Assembly (NCBI RefSeq): GCF_002797815.1
Contig: NZ_PGFJ01000001.1
Span: 992,001 to 1,056,000, forward strand
Direction: 5' to 3'
Source: Mucilaginibacter auburnensis
GTDB taxonomy: Bacteria; Bacteroidota; Bacteroidia; Sphingobacteriales; Sphingobacteriaceae
Length of the DNA stretch: 64,000 nt
Under the pieces are notes generated by a model. That model searched no databases and was not told the DNA's origin. It saw only the letters and a program-made list of their open reading frames with translations. Made by a program: the position numbers and the translations under genes. Every line of letters begins with the position of its first letter. Position 1 is the first letter of the stretch. Below are positions 18,566-28,060 of the stretch, piece by piece.

Positions 18566-19552
18566 ATGATGATGAGCACTACCAAAGGACCCATTTCTCA
18601 GTTTATTGAGAAAAACTACCTGCATTTTAATGCTGCCGCTTTAGTTGACGCGGCCAAAGGTTATGAAACCCACCTACTTGAGGGCGGCAAAATGATGGTT
18701 ACCCTTGCAGGTGCCATGAGTACGGCTGAGCTGGGCATTTCGCTGGCTGAGATGATCCGTCAGGATAAAATTGATATAATTTCTTGTACAGGTGCCAACC
18801 TTGAAGAAGATATTATGAACCTGGTAGCGCACTCACACTACAAACGCGTACCTAATTACCGCGATCTGAGTCCGCAGGATGAGTGGGATCTTTTAGAGAA
18901 CCACTACAACCGTGTAACTGATACCTGTATTCCGGAAGAAGAGGCTTTCCGTCGCCTGCAAAAACATATCCACAAAATATGGAAAGATGCAGACGATAGC
19001 GGCGAGCGCTATTTTCCGCATGAGTATATGTACAAAATATTACTAAGCGGTGAGTTGGAGCAGTACTATGAGATAGATCCAAAAAATTCATGGATGTTGG
19101 CAGCTGCTGAAAAGAACCTGCCTATTGTTGTTCCGGGATGGGAAGATTCAACCATGGGTAACATCTTTGCATCCTACGTAATAAAAGGCGAGATCAAAGC
19201 TTCTACCATGAAAAGTGGTATTGAATACATGGCCTGGCTGGCTGATTGGTACGTTAAAAATTCATCAGGAAAAGGCATTGGTTTCTTCCAGATTGGTGGC
19301 GGCATAGCGGGCGATTTCCCAATATGCGTTGTGCCTATGCTTTATCAGGATATGGAGATGGAAGAGATACCTTTCTGGAGCTATTTCTGCCAAATATCAG
19401 ACTCAACAACGTCTTACGGTTCCTACTCCGGAGCGGTACCTAACGAGAAAATTACCTGGGGTAAATTAGACATCCACACACCTAAATTTATAGTGGAGTC
19501 TGACGCTACCATTGTAGCTCCACTCATATTTGCGTGGATATTAGGTCAATAA
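18566..19552 (+). CDS. Deoxyhypusine synthase-like protein
   Basis: A 328-residue cytoplasmic NAD-dependent enzyme of the deoxyhypusine synthase family. Eukaryotic and archaeal members transfer the aminobutyl group of spermidine to a lysine of eIF5A/aIF5A. Bacteria generally lack that substrate, and bacterial relatives are linked to polyamine metabolism, such as homospermidine synthesis. The block SGAVPNEKITWGK near the C-terminus keeps the catalytic lysine context, with K300 in WGK. GGKMMVTLAGAMSTAELG near residue 40 and the glycine-rich IGGGIAGDFP segment fit the NAD site. Three consecutive ATG/AGC-type codons (MMMS) leave the exact start slightly open. It is expressed alone, and no polyamine gene is nearby. 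Confidence 0.85.
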   Translation: MMMSTTKGPISQFIEKNYLHFNAAALVDAAKGYETHLLEGGKMMVTLAGAMSTAELGISLAEMIRQDKIDIISCTGANLEEDIMNLVAHSHYKRVPNYRDLSPQDEWDLLENHYNRVTDTCIPEEEAFRRLQKHIHKIWKDADDSGERYFPHEYMYKILLSGELEQYYEIDPKNSWMLAAAEKNLPIVVPGWEDSTMGNIFASYVIKGEIKASTMKSGIEYMAWLADWYVKNSSGKGIGFFQIGGGIAGDFPICVVPMLYQDMEMEEIPFWSYFCQISDSTTSYGSYSGAVPNEKITWGKLDIHTPKFIVESDATIVAPLIFAWILGQ

Positions 19553-19565
19553 ACGCTAAGCAGAG

Positions 19566-19602
19566 TTCAAATGTTATAATGGCAATTATTATAACATTTG
19601 AA
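19566..19602. terminator. Perfect 15-base AT-rich hairpin
   Basis: TTCAAATGTTATAAT at 19566-19580 and its exact complement at 19588-19602 flank a 7-base loop, 13 bases after the DHS-like stop. There is no clean T-run. It could be a terminator for that gene or an operator for the act cluster. Confidence 0.5.
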
Positions 19603-19691
19603 TATGAATTTTATAAAAAATCTATTTATTTAGAAAGGTTATAAATTAGTTATTACTGTCATTAATTTGTCAGCGATTATTTAATAAATTA

Positions 19692-19699
19692 TACTTTTG
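19692..19699 (+). promoter_or_regulatory. Candidate promoter of the respiratory (act) operon
   Basis: TACTTTTG matches the TAnnTTTG -7 consensus. TTTG at 19666-19669 is 22 bases upstream, slightly wider than usual. The actA start is 77 bases further on, leaving a leader of about 70 bases. Confidence 0.5.
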
Positions 19700-19776
19700 T
19701 GGCTGAAAAATTGGCTAAAAGTGGGTTCTTTTAACAATTTTAACACATAAATAAACTATTTACACAATACGACTTT

Positions 19777-21039
19777 ATGAGAAGCATCTCATTGATTTTT
19801 AAACAATTTACTAAACCGGTTCTACTTGCACTTTGTTTGGCCGTTTTGGGATTTTCTGCTAAAGCACAAGGAGACCCGGCCAAAGGAGAGGGTTTGTTTA
19901 AATCAAATGCCTGTAGCGGTTGTCACGCCTTGGATAAGCGTATGGCTGGTCCTGCGTTGGGTCCGATCATGAAAGAGGATACCGACGACAAGTGGTTAAC
20001 CAAATGGATTCAGAACAACCAGGCTTTAATCGCAGCGAAAGACCCTAAAGCGCTTAAAATTTACAATGAGTTTGGTCAGGCTGGTATGCCAACCTTCCCT
20101 GGCATTACTGATGCTGATGCGGCAGACATTATCGCATATGTGCGTGATGGTTACAAAAAGATCGAAGAGGAAAAAGCAAAAACTCCAGTAGTTGCCGGAG
20201 CTGCCGATAAAGGCCCAAGCGACTTAGTTGTTTATGGCTTGATCGGTGTAATAATTTTAGCCTTCATCATTATCCTGGTGTTGAACAGGGTTATTGGTAC
20301 GCTTGAAAATATTGTTGCTAAAAAAGGTGTAGTACTTGAGCCGGAGCTTGTTGAAGCTGAGCAGGTTGACCGTTTTGCTGGTTTGAAAAAAATGGCAAAA
20401 AACAAGAAGCTTGTTTTCTTTGTGTTGTTGTGTGCTGTTATAGGCGGCTCGGCATGGCAGTGGAATATTTTGTGGAACACTGACGTTCACACTGGTTACC
20501 AACCTGTACAGCCAATTAAATATTCGCACGAATTACACGCGGGCATCATGAAAATTGAATGTCAGTATTGCCACAGTGGTGCATTCAAATCAAAAAATGC
20601 TTCAATACCTTCATTGAACGTTTGTATGAACTGCCACAACGCGGTTAAAACAGAATCTCCGGAGATACAGAAAATCTACGCTGCTTTGGGTTATGATCCT
20701 GAGACAAGAAGCTACGATGCAAGCAAAGCACATCCTATTCAGTGGGTGCGTATACACAACCTGCCTGATCTGGCTTACTTTAACCACTCACAACACACTA
20801 CTGTAGGTGGTATTAAATGTCAAACCTGCCACGGCCCTATTGAAACTATGGCTGAGGTTAAACAATACAGCCCGCTTACTATGAAATGGTGTATTCAGTG
20901 CCACAAACGCACTGAGGTTAACGCTAAAGGAAGCGCTTACTACGACCAGGTTTTAGCTGCACATGACGAGATCAAGAAAGGTAAAAAACCAACCGTTGCA
21001 ATGATGGGTGGTATTGAGTGCGGCAAATGCCATTATTAA
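19777..21039 (+). CDS. actA: Alternative complex III multiheme cytochrome c subunit (ActA-type, with fused monoheme domain)
   Basis: Electron-transfer subunit of the quinol:cytochrome c oxidoreductase ACIII. A signal peptide ends near SAKAQ. Six CXXCH heme sites are visible: C46-H50 in an N-terminal cytochrome c domain, then C262, C283, C348, C372 and C415 in the C-terminal part, which matches the usual pentaheme ActA. Two membrane segments at about residues 150-170 and 212-230 separate the halves. The fusion explains the 420-residue length. It is the first gene of the act cluster; actB starts 43 bases later. Heme attachment and transfer to the other cytochrome subunit (ActE) are expected from the family, not shown here. 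Confidence 0.93.
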   Translation: MRSISLIFKQFTKPVLLALCLAVLGFSAKAQGDPAKGEGLFKSNACSGCHALDKRMAGPALGPIMKEDTDDKWLTKWIQNNQALIAAKDPKALKIYNEFGQAGMPTFPGITDADAADIIAYVRDGYKKIEEEKAKTPVVAGAADKGPSDLVVYGLIGVIILAFIIILVLNRVIGTLENIVAKKGVVLEPELVEAEQVDRFAGLKKMAKNKKLVFFVLLCAVIGGSAWQWNILWNTDVHTGYQPVQPIKYSHELHAGIMKIECQYCHSGAFKSKNASIPSLNVCMNCHNAVKTESPEIQKIYAALGYDPETRSYDASKAHPIQWVRIHNLPDLAYFNHSQHTTVGGIKCQTCHGPIETMAEVKQYSPLTMKWCIQCHKRTEVNAKGSAYYDQVLAAHDEIKKGKKPTVAMMGGIECGKCHY

Positions 21040-21082
21040 TAGAAAAGAATTTAGAGCATTACAGTTTTATATTACAGCTTAA

Positions 21083-24000
21083 ATGAATAGCAATAAAAAA
21101 TACTGGAAAGGTGTAGAAGAGCTAAACCGTACCCCGGAATTTGTTGAGAAAAACAAAAACGAATTTGCGGAGCCTATTCCAATTGAAGATGTTCTGTCCG
21201 GCGACGGTTTGTCGGGTAAAACTCCTCGCCGCGATTTCTTAAAAGCGGTAGGTTTTGGTGTAGGTGCGGTTACTTTGGCTGCTTGCCAGCGTGTGCCTGT
21301 ACACAAATCTATTCCATACCTTATTAAGCCAGAAGAGGTTACTCCGGGTGTTGCCAACTATTATGTGTCAACTTACGAAGGATCGGCCATAATGGTTAAA
21401 ACCCGCGAAGGCAGACCTATTAAAGTTGAAGGTAACCCTAACGACTTATTAGGCGGCGGTGGTTTGAGCGCGCAGGCTCAGGCTTCGGTACTTGAACTTT
21501 ATGACGTTAACCGCACCAAAGGCGCCATGAAAGATGGCAGCGGAATTAGCTGGAGCAGTGTTGATGATCATGTAATTTTAGAGTTAGCTAAAACACTTGA
21601 TGCGGGTACAGGTATCCGTATTGTTTCTTCAACTATCTCAAGCCCTTCTACTTTAAGTGTAATTGCTGATTTTATTGCTGCTTACCCTAATGCTAAGCAT
21701 GTAACTTATGATGCAGTATCATATACAGGTATTATACAGGCTAACCAAAACAGTTTTGGTAAAGCGGTAGTACCTCACTATAATTTTGACAAAGCCGACG
21801 TTATCGTAAGCTTCGGTGCTGATTTCTTAGGTACCTGGATCTCAGGCGAGGAATTCACCCGTCAATATGTTTCAAAACGCGCTGCCAAAGCACTGGAAGA
21901 GAAAAAAATGTCTCGCCACATCCAGTTTGAAACGGGCATGAGCTTAACCGGTACCAATGCTGATGTTCGCATCGCTTTGAAACCGTCAGAAGAAGGTGTT
22001 GCTTTAGTAAACCTATACAACGCTATCTCTGGCACTACTTTACCGGGCAGCAAACCTTTAAGCAACAAAGCAGCAAGCAATGCTATTGCTGTAGTAGCTA
22101 AAGAACTGGTACAGGCTAAAGGCCGTGCTTTGGTTGTTGCAGGTTCAAATGACGTTGCTACACAAACTTTAGTTAATGCCATCAACTCTATATTAGGCAG
22201 CTACGGTACTACTATCGATCTGGATAACAATTCGAGACAATATGCCGGTAACGATGCCGAAATGGAAAACTTTGTTAGCGAAGTTAAAGCCGGTAAAGTT
22301 GGCGCTGTAATGTTCCTGAATGCTAACCCGGTTTATGATTACTACAAAGGCGCTGAATTAGCTAAAGCACTTGAGAAAGTTGCATTGCGCGTTTCATTTG
22401 CCGATACTAAAGACGAAACTACATCAGTATGTAACGTAGTTGCTCCTAACCACCACTACCTGGAGTCGTGGGGTGATGACAGCGCTATTGAAGGTTACTA
22501 TACTGTTAAGCAGCCAACTATTAATCCTGTTTATGAAACCCGTCAGGCTGAGCAAAGCTTACTGTTATGGAGTGCAAACGCGATTAACAACTATTATACC
22601 TACGTAAGAAACGTTTGGGATACCAGAATTCTTCCTTTGGCAGGTCTTTCAGGCCAGGCTGGTTGGGAAACTGTATTACAAACAGGTTTTATAAAAGCTG
22701 CTCCAAAAGCTGCAGGTGCTTACACATTTGCACTTGACCTTAATGGTGTTGCACAAAAAGTGTTAGCACAAAGTGCTCAGGTAGCTGCCGGCAGCGGTGC
22801 TTTTGAGTTACAAGTTTACCAAAACTCTGCTATTCGTGACGGTAAACATGCTAATAACCCATGGTTACAGGAGTTGCCAGATCCGGTATCTAAAGTTACC
22901 TGGGATAACTTTATTGCCATGTCGCAAAATGACATGAAAGCAATGGGCCTTGTTGAAGGTGATGTTGTAACTATTGAGGCTAACGGCTACTCAATTGCTT
23001 TACCTGCTTTATTACAGCCGGGTCAGGCTGTTGGTACTGTATCGGTAGCAGTTGGTTACGGCAGAACAAGCGGCGGTATCATCATTGAAAATGGTATAGG
23101 TAAAAATGCTTATCCTTTTTACAGCCTGCGCAACGGTACTTTCCAAACTACCAGCGTAGCAAAACTTTCTGCAACAGGCGACAATATTCAATTAGCGCAA
23201 ACACAAACGCACCACTCTTATGAGGGGCGTAATATTATACGCGAAACCAGCCTTGCTGAGTTTGTTAAAAACCCTGCACACGCGGTTGGTAAACACGAAG
23301 GCCACAAAGACTACGGTTTGTGGGACGAGCATGAGCGCCCTAACTATGATTGGGTTATGGCTATTGACCTTAACGCCTGTACCGGTTGCGGTGCCTGCGT
23401 TGTAGCTTGTAGCGCTGAAAATAACGTTCCAATTGTAGGTAGAGACGAGGTTCGCCGTCGTCGTGAGATGCATTGGATCCGTATTGACCGCTACTATACT
23501 TTCAACGAAAAAGGCGAAGGTGTAACGGAAGAAACTGAAATAGCTCATCTTGATGACATCAGCAACGTATCGGTTGTACACCAGCCAATGCTTTGCCAGC
23601 ACTGTGATCACGCTCCTTGCGAAACAGTTTGCCCGGTATTAGCTACCGTTCACTCATCAGAGGGTTTGAACCACATGGCTTACAACCGTTGCGTAGGTAC
23701 ACGTTACTGCGCTAACAACTGTCCGTTCAAAGTGCGTCGCTTTAACTGGTTCAACTACTGGAACGATTCTCGTTTTGATAACTACCTGAATAATCCTCAT
23801 ACACAATTAGTATTAAATCCGGATGTAACTACCCGTTCACGTGGTGTTATGGAGAAATGCTCAATGTGTATCCAAAGAATACAGGCAGGTAAGCTTAAAG
23901 CTAAAATTGAAAAACGCCCTGTACGTGATGGCGAGATCAAAATGGCTTGCGAGCAAACATGTTCTGCAGGTGCCATCATATTTGGTAACCGTAATGATCC

Positions 24001-24124
24001 TAACTCTGCTGTTTCAAAAGCGTTAAAGAGCGAAAGAACTTACTATGTGCTTGAAGAATTTAACGTTGAAGCAGGCATTGGTTACCAGGCAAAAGTTAGA
24101 AACACATTTGAATTAGAAGCTTAA
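21083..24124 (+). CDS. actB: Alternative complex III iron-sulfur/molybdopterin-like subunit ActB
   Basis: A 1013-residue peripheral subunit carrying iron-sulfur clusters. A twin-arginine motif (R49-R50 in TPRRDFLKAVGFG) indicates Tat-type export or anchoring. Residues about 75-690 resemble the molybdopterin oxidoreductase fold, which in characterised ACIII does not hold the cofactor. The C-terminal third has cysteine groups typical of four cubane clusters: CTGCGACVVAC at about residue 764, CQHCDHAPCETVC, CVGTRYCANNC, and the later CSMC and CEQTC groups. It sits between actA and actC (21 bases), in the standard ACIII order. Confidence 0.95.
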   Translation: MNSNKKYWKGVEELNRTPEFVEKNKNEFAEPIPIEDVLSGDGLSGKTPRRDFLKAVGFGVGAVTLAACQRVPVHKSIPYLIKPEEVTPGVANYYVSTYEGSAIMVKTREGRPIKVEGNPNDLLGGGGLSAQAQASVLELYDVNRTKGAMKDGSGISWSSVDDHVILELAKTLDAGTGIRIVSSTISSPSTLSVIADFIAAYPNAKHVTYDAVSYTGIIQANQNSFGKAVVPHYNFDKADVIVSFGADFLGTWISGEEFTRQYVSKRAAKALEEKKMSRHIQFETGMSLTGTNADVRIALKPSEEGVALVNLYNAISGTTLPGSKPLSNKAASNAIAVVAKELVQAKGRALVVAGSNDVATQTLVNAINSILGSYGTTIDLDNNSRQYAGNDAEMENFVSEVKAGKVGAVMFLNANPVYDYYKGAELAKALEKVALRVSFADTKDETTSVCNVVAPNHHYLESWGDDSAIEGYYTVKQPTINPVYETRQAEQSLLLWSANAINNYYTYVRNVWDTRILPLAGLSGQAGWETVLQTGFIKAAPKAAGAYTFALDLNGVAQKVLAQSAQVAAGSGAFELQVYQNSAIRDGKHANNPWLQELPDPVSKVTWDNFIAMSQNDMKAMGLVEGDVVTIEANGYSIALPALLQPGQAVGTVSVAVGYGRTSGGIIIENGIGKNAYPFYSLRNGTFQTTSVAKLSATGDNIQLAQTQTHHSYEGRNIIRETSLAEFVKNPAHAVGKHEGHKDYGLWDEHERPNYDWVMAIDLNACTGCGACVVACSAENNVPIVGRDEVRRRREMHWIRIDRYYTFNEKGEGVTEETEIAHLDDISNVSVVHQPMLCQHCDHAPCETVCPVLATVHSSEGLNHMAYNRCVGTRYCANNCPFKVRRFNWFNYWNDSRFDNYLNNPHTQLVLNPDVTTRSRGVMEKCSMCIQRIQAGKLKAKIEKRPVRDGEIKMACEQTCSAGAIIFGNRNDPNSAVSKALKSERTYYVLEEFNVEAGIGYQAKVRNTFELEA

Positions 24125-24145
24125 GCTATAATATTTATATAAAGT

Positions 24146-25615
24146 ATGGCATCTCATAAAGAATCAATTATAAGGGAACCCTTAGTTACCGGTAAAGACA
24201 TTACCTACGCAAAAGTAACTAATGACGTTCTTGCACCTGTTGAAAACGCACCTAACAAAGCCTGGTGGATAGGTTTCATCGTATCTGTTATAGGCGCGGG
24301 CCTTTGGGTGGTATCAGTTAGCTGGACATTCTGGTTCGGTATCGGCTCATGGGGTTTGAACAAAACAGTAGGTTGGGCATGGGACATCACCGGTTTCGTG
24401 TGGTGGGTAGGTATCGGTCACGCCGGTACTTTGATCTCGGCAATCTTACTACTGTTCCGTCAAAACTGGCGTAACTCTATTAACCGTTCTGCCGAGGCGA
24501 TGACGATCTTCGCCGTAATTTGCGCGGCTACTTACGTAGTATCGCACATGGGCCGCCCTTGGTTAGCTTACTGGCCTTTACCACTTCCAAACCAGTTTGT
24601 TTTAGGAGTTAACTTTAACTCACCACTGGTATGGGACGTATTCGCTATCTCAACTTACTTCTCTGTATCATTAGTGTTTTGGTACATCGGTTTATTACCG
24701 GATATCGCTACCATCCGCGACCGCGCTTCAGGCTTACGTCGCAGAATCTATTCAATCGCTTCTTTCGGCTGGACAGGTTCAGTTAAAACATGGCAGCGTT
24801 TTGAAACTGTATCATTGATATTGGCAGGTATATCAACTCCTCTGGTACTTTCGGTACACACCATTGTATCAATGGACTTTGCTACCTCGTTAGAGCCGGG
24901 TTGGCACACAACTATTTTCCCTCCTTACTTCGTTGCGGGAGCTATCTTCTCAGGTTTCGCCATGGTGCAAACACTGTTATTGGTAACCCGTAAAGTATTA
25001 GGTCTGGAAAACTACATCACCATGTTCCACATTGAATCAATGAACAAGATTATCCTTGTAACCGGTTCAATTGTAGGTGTGGCTTATTTAACCGAGTTCT
25101 TCATCGCTTACTATTCAGGTGGTGAGTATGAGCAGTACACTTTCCTTAACCGTTTCACGGGTCCGTTTTGGTGGGCTGGCTGTATGATGTACGGCTGTAA
25201 TATCCTGATGACGCAGGTAATGTGGTTCAAAAAGATTCGTACCAATATTGCTATGGCATGGGTACTGTCAATCATTGTGAACATAGGTATGTGGTTTGAG
25301 CGTTTCGTTATCATCGTAACGTCTCTTCACCGCGACTTTTTACCATCAAGCTGGAGCATGTTTACTCCAACCTGGGTTGATGTGAGCATATTTGTGGGTT
25401 CAATTGGTTTGTTCTTTACCTTATTCCTTTTGTTCCTTCGTGTATTGCCATCAATTGCAATGGCCGAAGTGAAACTGTTGCTGAAATCATCATCAGAGCA
25501 GGCTAAGAAGAAACAAATTGAAGAAGGTCATCTGGATCCTGAACAAGTTCAATACTACAAGGATTCATTGATAGCTTACGATACAGTAGATTTAAAAGAG
25601 TACGAAAACGCATAA
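24146..25615 (+). CDS. actC: Alternative complex III NrfD-type membrane subunit ActC
   Basis: A 489-residue integral membrane quinol-interacting subunit of the NrfD/PsrC family. About ten hydrophobic helices are visible, beginning with KAWWIGFIVSVIGAGLWVVS. Conserved-looking stretches GHAGTLISAILLLFRQNWRNSI and HMGRPWLAYWPLP match the family's polar helix-turn regions. The C-terminal cytoplasmic tail of about 60 residues is charged. ActC and ActF are homologous membrane subunits thought to form the quinol site and possibly a proton path. It is 7 bases from actD. Confidence 0.95.
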   Translation: MASHKESIIREPLVTGKDITYAKVTNDVLAPVENAPNKAWWIGFIVSVIGAGLWVVSVSWTFWFGIGSWGLNKTVGWAWDITGFVWWVGIGHAGTLISAILLLFRQNWRNSINRSAEAMTIFAVICAATYVVSHMGRPWLAYWPLPLPNQFVLGVNFNSPLVWDVFAISTYFSVSLVFWYIGLLPDIATIRDRASGLRRRIYSIASFGWTGSVKTWQRFETVSLILAGISTPLVLSVHTIVSMDFATSLEPGWHTTIFPPYFVAGAIFSGFAMVQTLLLVTRKVLGLENYITMFHIESMNKIILVTGSIVGVAYLTEFFIAYYSGGEYEQYTFLNRFTGPFWWAGCMMYGCNILMTQVMWFKKIRTNIAMAWVLSIIVNIGMWFERFVIIVTSLHRDFLPSSWSMFTPTWVDVSIFVGSIGLFFTLFLLFLRVLPSIAMAEVKLLLKSSSEQAKKKQIEEGHLDPEQVQYYKDSLIAYDTVDLKEYENA

Positions 25616-25622
25616 TCATACA

Positions 25623-26159
25623 ATGAGCAGCACTAAATATATATTAGGACTTTTTGACGATCCGGATGTAATGATGCACGGGATTGACAAGTTACAGAAA
25701 AATAGTATCTCTATTTATGATGTATACACCCCGATGCCTATCCACGGTATTGATGCCAAGTTGGGCGTAAGAGAGTCGCGCCTGGGTTATGCGGCATTCA
25801 TGTTCGGCTGTTTAGGCGGTACCGTTATCTTTAGTATTATTTACTACTTTTTGGTACATGACTGGCCTATGAACATTGGTGGTAAACCCTACTTTGCTAT
25901 CCCCGACTTTGTACCTGCTACATTTGAATGGACAGTATTATTTACCGCTTTTGGTATGTCATTTACCTTCTTCTATGCTACTCACCTGTTCCCCGGCCGT
26001 GCGCCAAGGGTAATGGACCTGAGAGCTACCGATGACCGTTTTGTAATTGCAATTGATGCAAAAACAAACGTGCCTCACGAAGACATAACAAATATTTTAA
26101 AAGAAGCAGGAGCAGTAGAAGTTAAGCATAACACCAGAAAATATGTTAGCTATGAATAA
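25623..26159 (+). CDS. actD: Alternative complex III subunit ActD (DUF3341)
   Basis: A 178-residue small subunit with two transmembrane helices, at about residues 56-78 and 100-122, between soluble ends. It matches the DUF3341 family (ILGLFDDPDVMMHGIDKLQ at the N-terminus, then LGVRESRLGYAAFMFGCLGG, and PGRAPRVMDLRATDDRFVI). This is the usual ActD position and length. Its catalytic role is unclear even in characterised complexes. The 3' end overlaps the following cytochrome gene. Confidence 0.92.
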   Translation: MSSTKYILGLFDDPDVMMHGIDKLQKNSISIYDVYTPMPIHGIDAKLGVRESRLGYAAFMFGCLGGTVIFSIIYYFLVHDWPMNIGGKPYFAIPDFVPATFEWTVLFTAFGMSFTFFYATHLFPGRAPRVMDLRATDDRFVIAIDAKTNVPHEDITNILKEAGAVEVKHNTRKYVSYE

Positions 26160-26727
26160 ATATAAGATATTGGGAACAGCTATTGTTGCTGTTGTTGCAT
26201 CGGTGGTTACCACCTCTTGCAATGATAAGCGCAGTACCGGATGGCAGTACGCGCCCAATATGTATGAGAAGATCGCTTATGACGCAGATCAGAAAAACGA
26301 ACAGTTTAAGGATGGTAAAACTGCGCAGGTTCCACCTGCAAATACCACACCTATAGGGTTTACGCGTTTTGATTTTCCAGGTACAAAAGAGGGATATGAA
26401 GCTGCTTCGGCCGCTGTGGTAAACCCGTTGGTTGCTAACGCCAAGAATCTGGAAGATGGTAAAAAGTTGTTCACCACTTTTTGCTCACCTTGCCATGGTG
26501 TTAAAGGCATGGGCGATGGTACAGTAACCACACATGGTTATCCTGCTCCGCCAAGTTACTCAACCGGACAATCATCTCGTGGTGGCGCTATGAAAGACCT
26601 TACTGATGGTAAGATCTACCATACCATTACTTACGGTGTTAACTCAATGGGTTCTTATGCATCTCAGGTAGCTCCTGAAGAGCGTTGGAAAATTGTAATG
26701 TACGTTCACCAGTTACAAAACTTATAA
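26152..26727 (+). CDS. actE: Alternative complex III monoheme cytochrome c subunit ActE (lipoprotein)
   Basis: A cytochrome c lipoprotein, 191 residues from the chosen ATG. The signal MNKYKILGTAIVAVVASVVTTSC ends in a lipobox cysteine, so it is membrane-anchored on the periplasmic side. One heme site, CSPCHGVKGMGDG, is followed by a distal methionine candidate in NSMGSYASQV. An ATG nine bases earlier (26143) is in frame; the later ATG gives a compact 8-base overlap with actD and a cleaner signal peptide, so I prefer it. It probably accepts electrons from ActA and passes them to the oxidase. Confidence 0.92.
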   Translation: MNKYKILGTAIVAVVASVVTTSCNDKRSTGWQYAPNMYEKIAYDADQKNEQFKDGKTAQVPPANTTPIGFTRFDFPGTKEGYEAASAAVVNPLVANAKNLEDGKKLFTTFCSPCHGVKGMGDGTVTTHGYPAPPSYSTGQSSRGGAMKDLTDGKIYHTITYGVNSMGSYASQVAPEERWKIVMYVHQLQNL

Positions 26728-26740
26728 GAAATAGAAATTA

Positions 26741-28009
26741 ATGAAGACTCATAATAATTTTGACGAACAATTTGAGTTTGGGGGCAAAGCAAGAACCTGG
26801 AGCCTTGTTGCCATTGTTATAGGTGTTGTAGCAATTGCGTTAGGCTTCCTTACCGGAAACGTTGAGCGTACGTTTGCTAACTTACTTTTAATGGCTTATT
26901 ATACTACTTGTGTGTCATTAGCCGGTGCTTTCTTTTGTGCTGTTCAGTATGTAACACAGTCTGGTTGGTCTGCTGCTATTTTGCGTGTACCGCATGCGTT
27001 CATACGTATACTTCCTATTCCGGCTATTATATTAATAGTGGTTGTAGTTGCAGGCTTAACTATGACGCATACTATTACTAACCACGAAGGACAAGAAGTT
27101 GTAGCTCCTTATTTATATAAGATCTGGGGTGCCCATGATGTTACTAAAGAAGGCAGCGAGCATTTCGACGCGCTTATTGCAGGTAAATCTGGTTTTCTTA
27201 ACATTGGTTTCTTCCTGGCACGAGTGGTTGGCTTTTTAGCAGCTTACATTTTATTAAGCCGCCTATTTGTGAAATACTCAACTAACGAGGATGAACTGGC
27301 AGGTATGTCAAACTACGACAAGAGCTTTAAATTGGCTTGTGTATTCCTTGTAATATTTGGTTTTACTATCCCTGTTTTTGCTTTCGACGTAATCATGTCA
27401 TTAGAAGCACACTGGTTCTCAACCATGTTTGGTTGGTACAACTTTGCTGCTCTTTGGGTAACAGGATTAGCTACCATGACACTGATCATTATTTATCTGC
27501 GTAGCCAGGGTTACTTATCATGGGTAACTCAAGATCACCTGCACAATTTAGGTCAGTTGATGTTTGGCTTTTCAGTATTCTGGACTTACTTATGGTTTGC
27601 TCAGTTCCTGTTAACCTGGTATGCTAACATCCCTGAAGAAACAGCTTATTTCTATAAAAGATGGGAGCCTGAATTTAAACCCTGGTTCTGGTTCAGCATT
27701 GTTATCAACTTCTTAACTCCGTTATTGGTGTTAATGGCCCGCGACTTTAAACGTTCAACTGCTATATTGAAAACTGCTTGTATCATTATTATTTGCGGTC
27801 ACTGGTTTGATTATTTCCAAATGATCATGCCGGGTACCGTTGAACATTATCATGAGTGGTATTCAGCCGTATTATGGATAGAAGTAGGAACATTTATTGG
27901 TTTCGCCGGTATGTTTGCCTTCCTGGTTTTAAATGCTTTAACAAAATTCAAAGCGTTGGCGCCAAAGAATCACCCGTTCTTACAGGAAAGCTTACACCAC
28001 CACATATAG
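26741..28009 (+). CDS. actF: Alternative complex III second membrane subunit ActF
   Basis: A 422-residue, approximately ten-helix membrane protein of the ActF/NrfD-like group. Segments include WSLVAIVIGVVAIALGFLTG at the N-terminus, FDVIMSLEAHWFSTMFGWY in the middle, and WFDYFQMIMPGTVEHYHEWY near the C-terminus, all typical of quinol:cytochrome c oxidoreductase membrane subunits in Bacteroidota. It completes the act order A-B-C-D-E-F and is directly followed by the oxidase genes, which supports an ACIII-aa3 supercomplex. Confidence 0.93.
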   Translation: MKTHNNFDEQFEFGGKARTWSLVAIVIGVVAIALGFLTGNVERTFANLLLMAYYTTCVSLAGAFFCAVQYVTQSGWSAAILRVPHAFIRILPIPAIILIVVVVAGLTMTHTITNHEGQEVVAPYLYKIWGAHDVTKEGSEHFDALIAGKSGFLNIGFFLARVVGFLAAYILLSRLFVKYSTNEDELAGMSNYDKSFKLACVFLVIFGFTIPVFAFDVIMSLEAHWFSTMFGWYNFAALWVTGLATMTLIIIYLRSQGYLSWVTQDHLHNLGQLMFGFSVFWTYLWFAQFLLTWYANIPEETAYFYKRWEPEFKPWFWFSIVINFLTPLLVLMARDFKRSTAILKTACIIIICGHWFDYFQMIMPGTVEHYHEWYSAVLWIEVGTFIGFAGMFAFLVLNALTKFKALAPKNHPFLQESLHHHI

Positions 28010-28019
28010 GTTATATTAT

Positions 28020-28027
28020 TAAATTTG
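28020..28027 (+). promoter_or_regulatory. Possible internal promoter before cytochrome oxidase subunit II
   Basis: TAAATTTG matches TAnnTTTG, 33 bases before the ATG. No -33 TTG is apparent at standard spacing, so it may be chance. Confidence 0.3.
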
Positions 28028-28060
28028 CAACAAATAAAGAATACCAAACTACCAATAACA

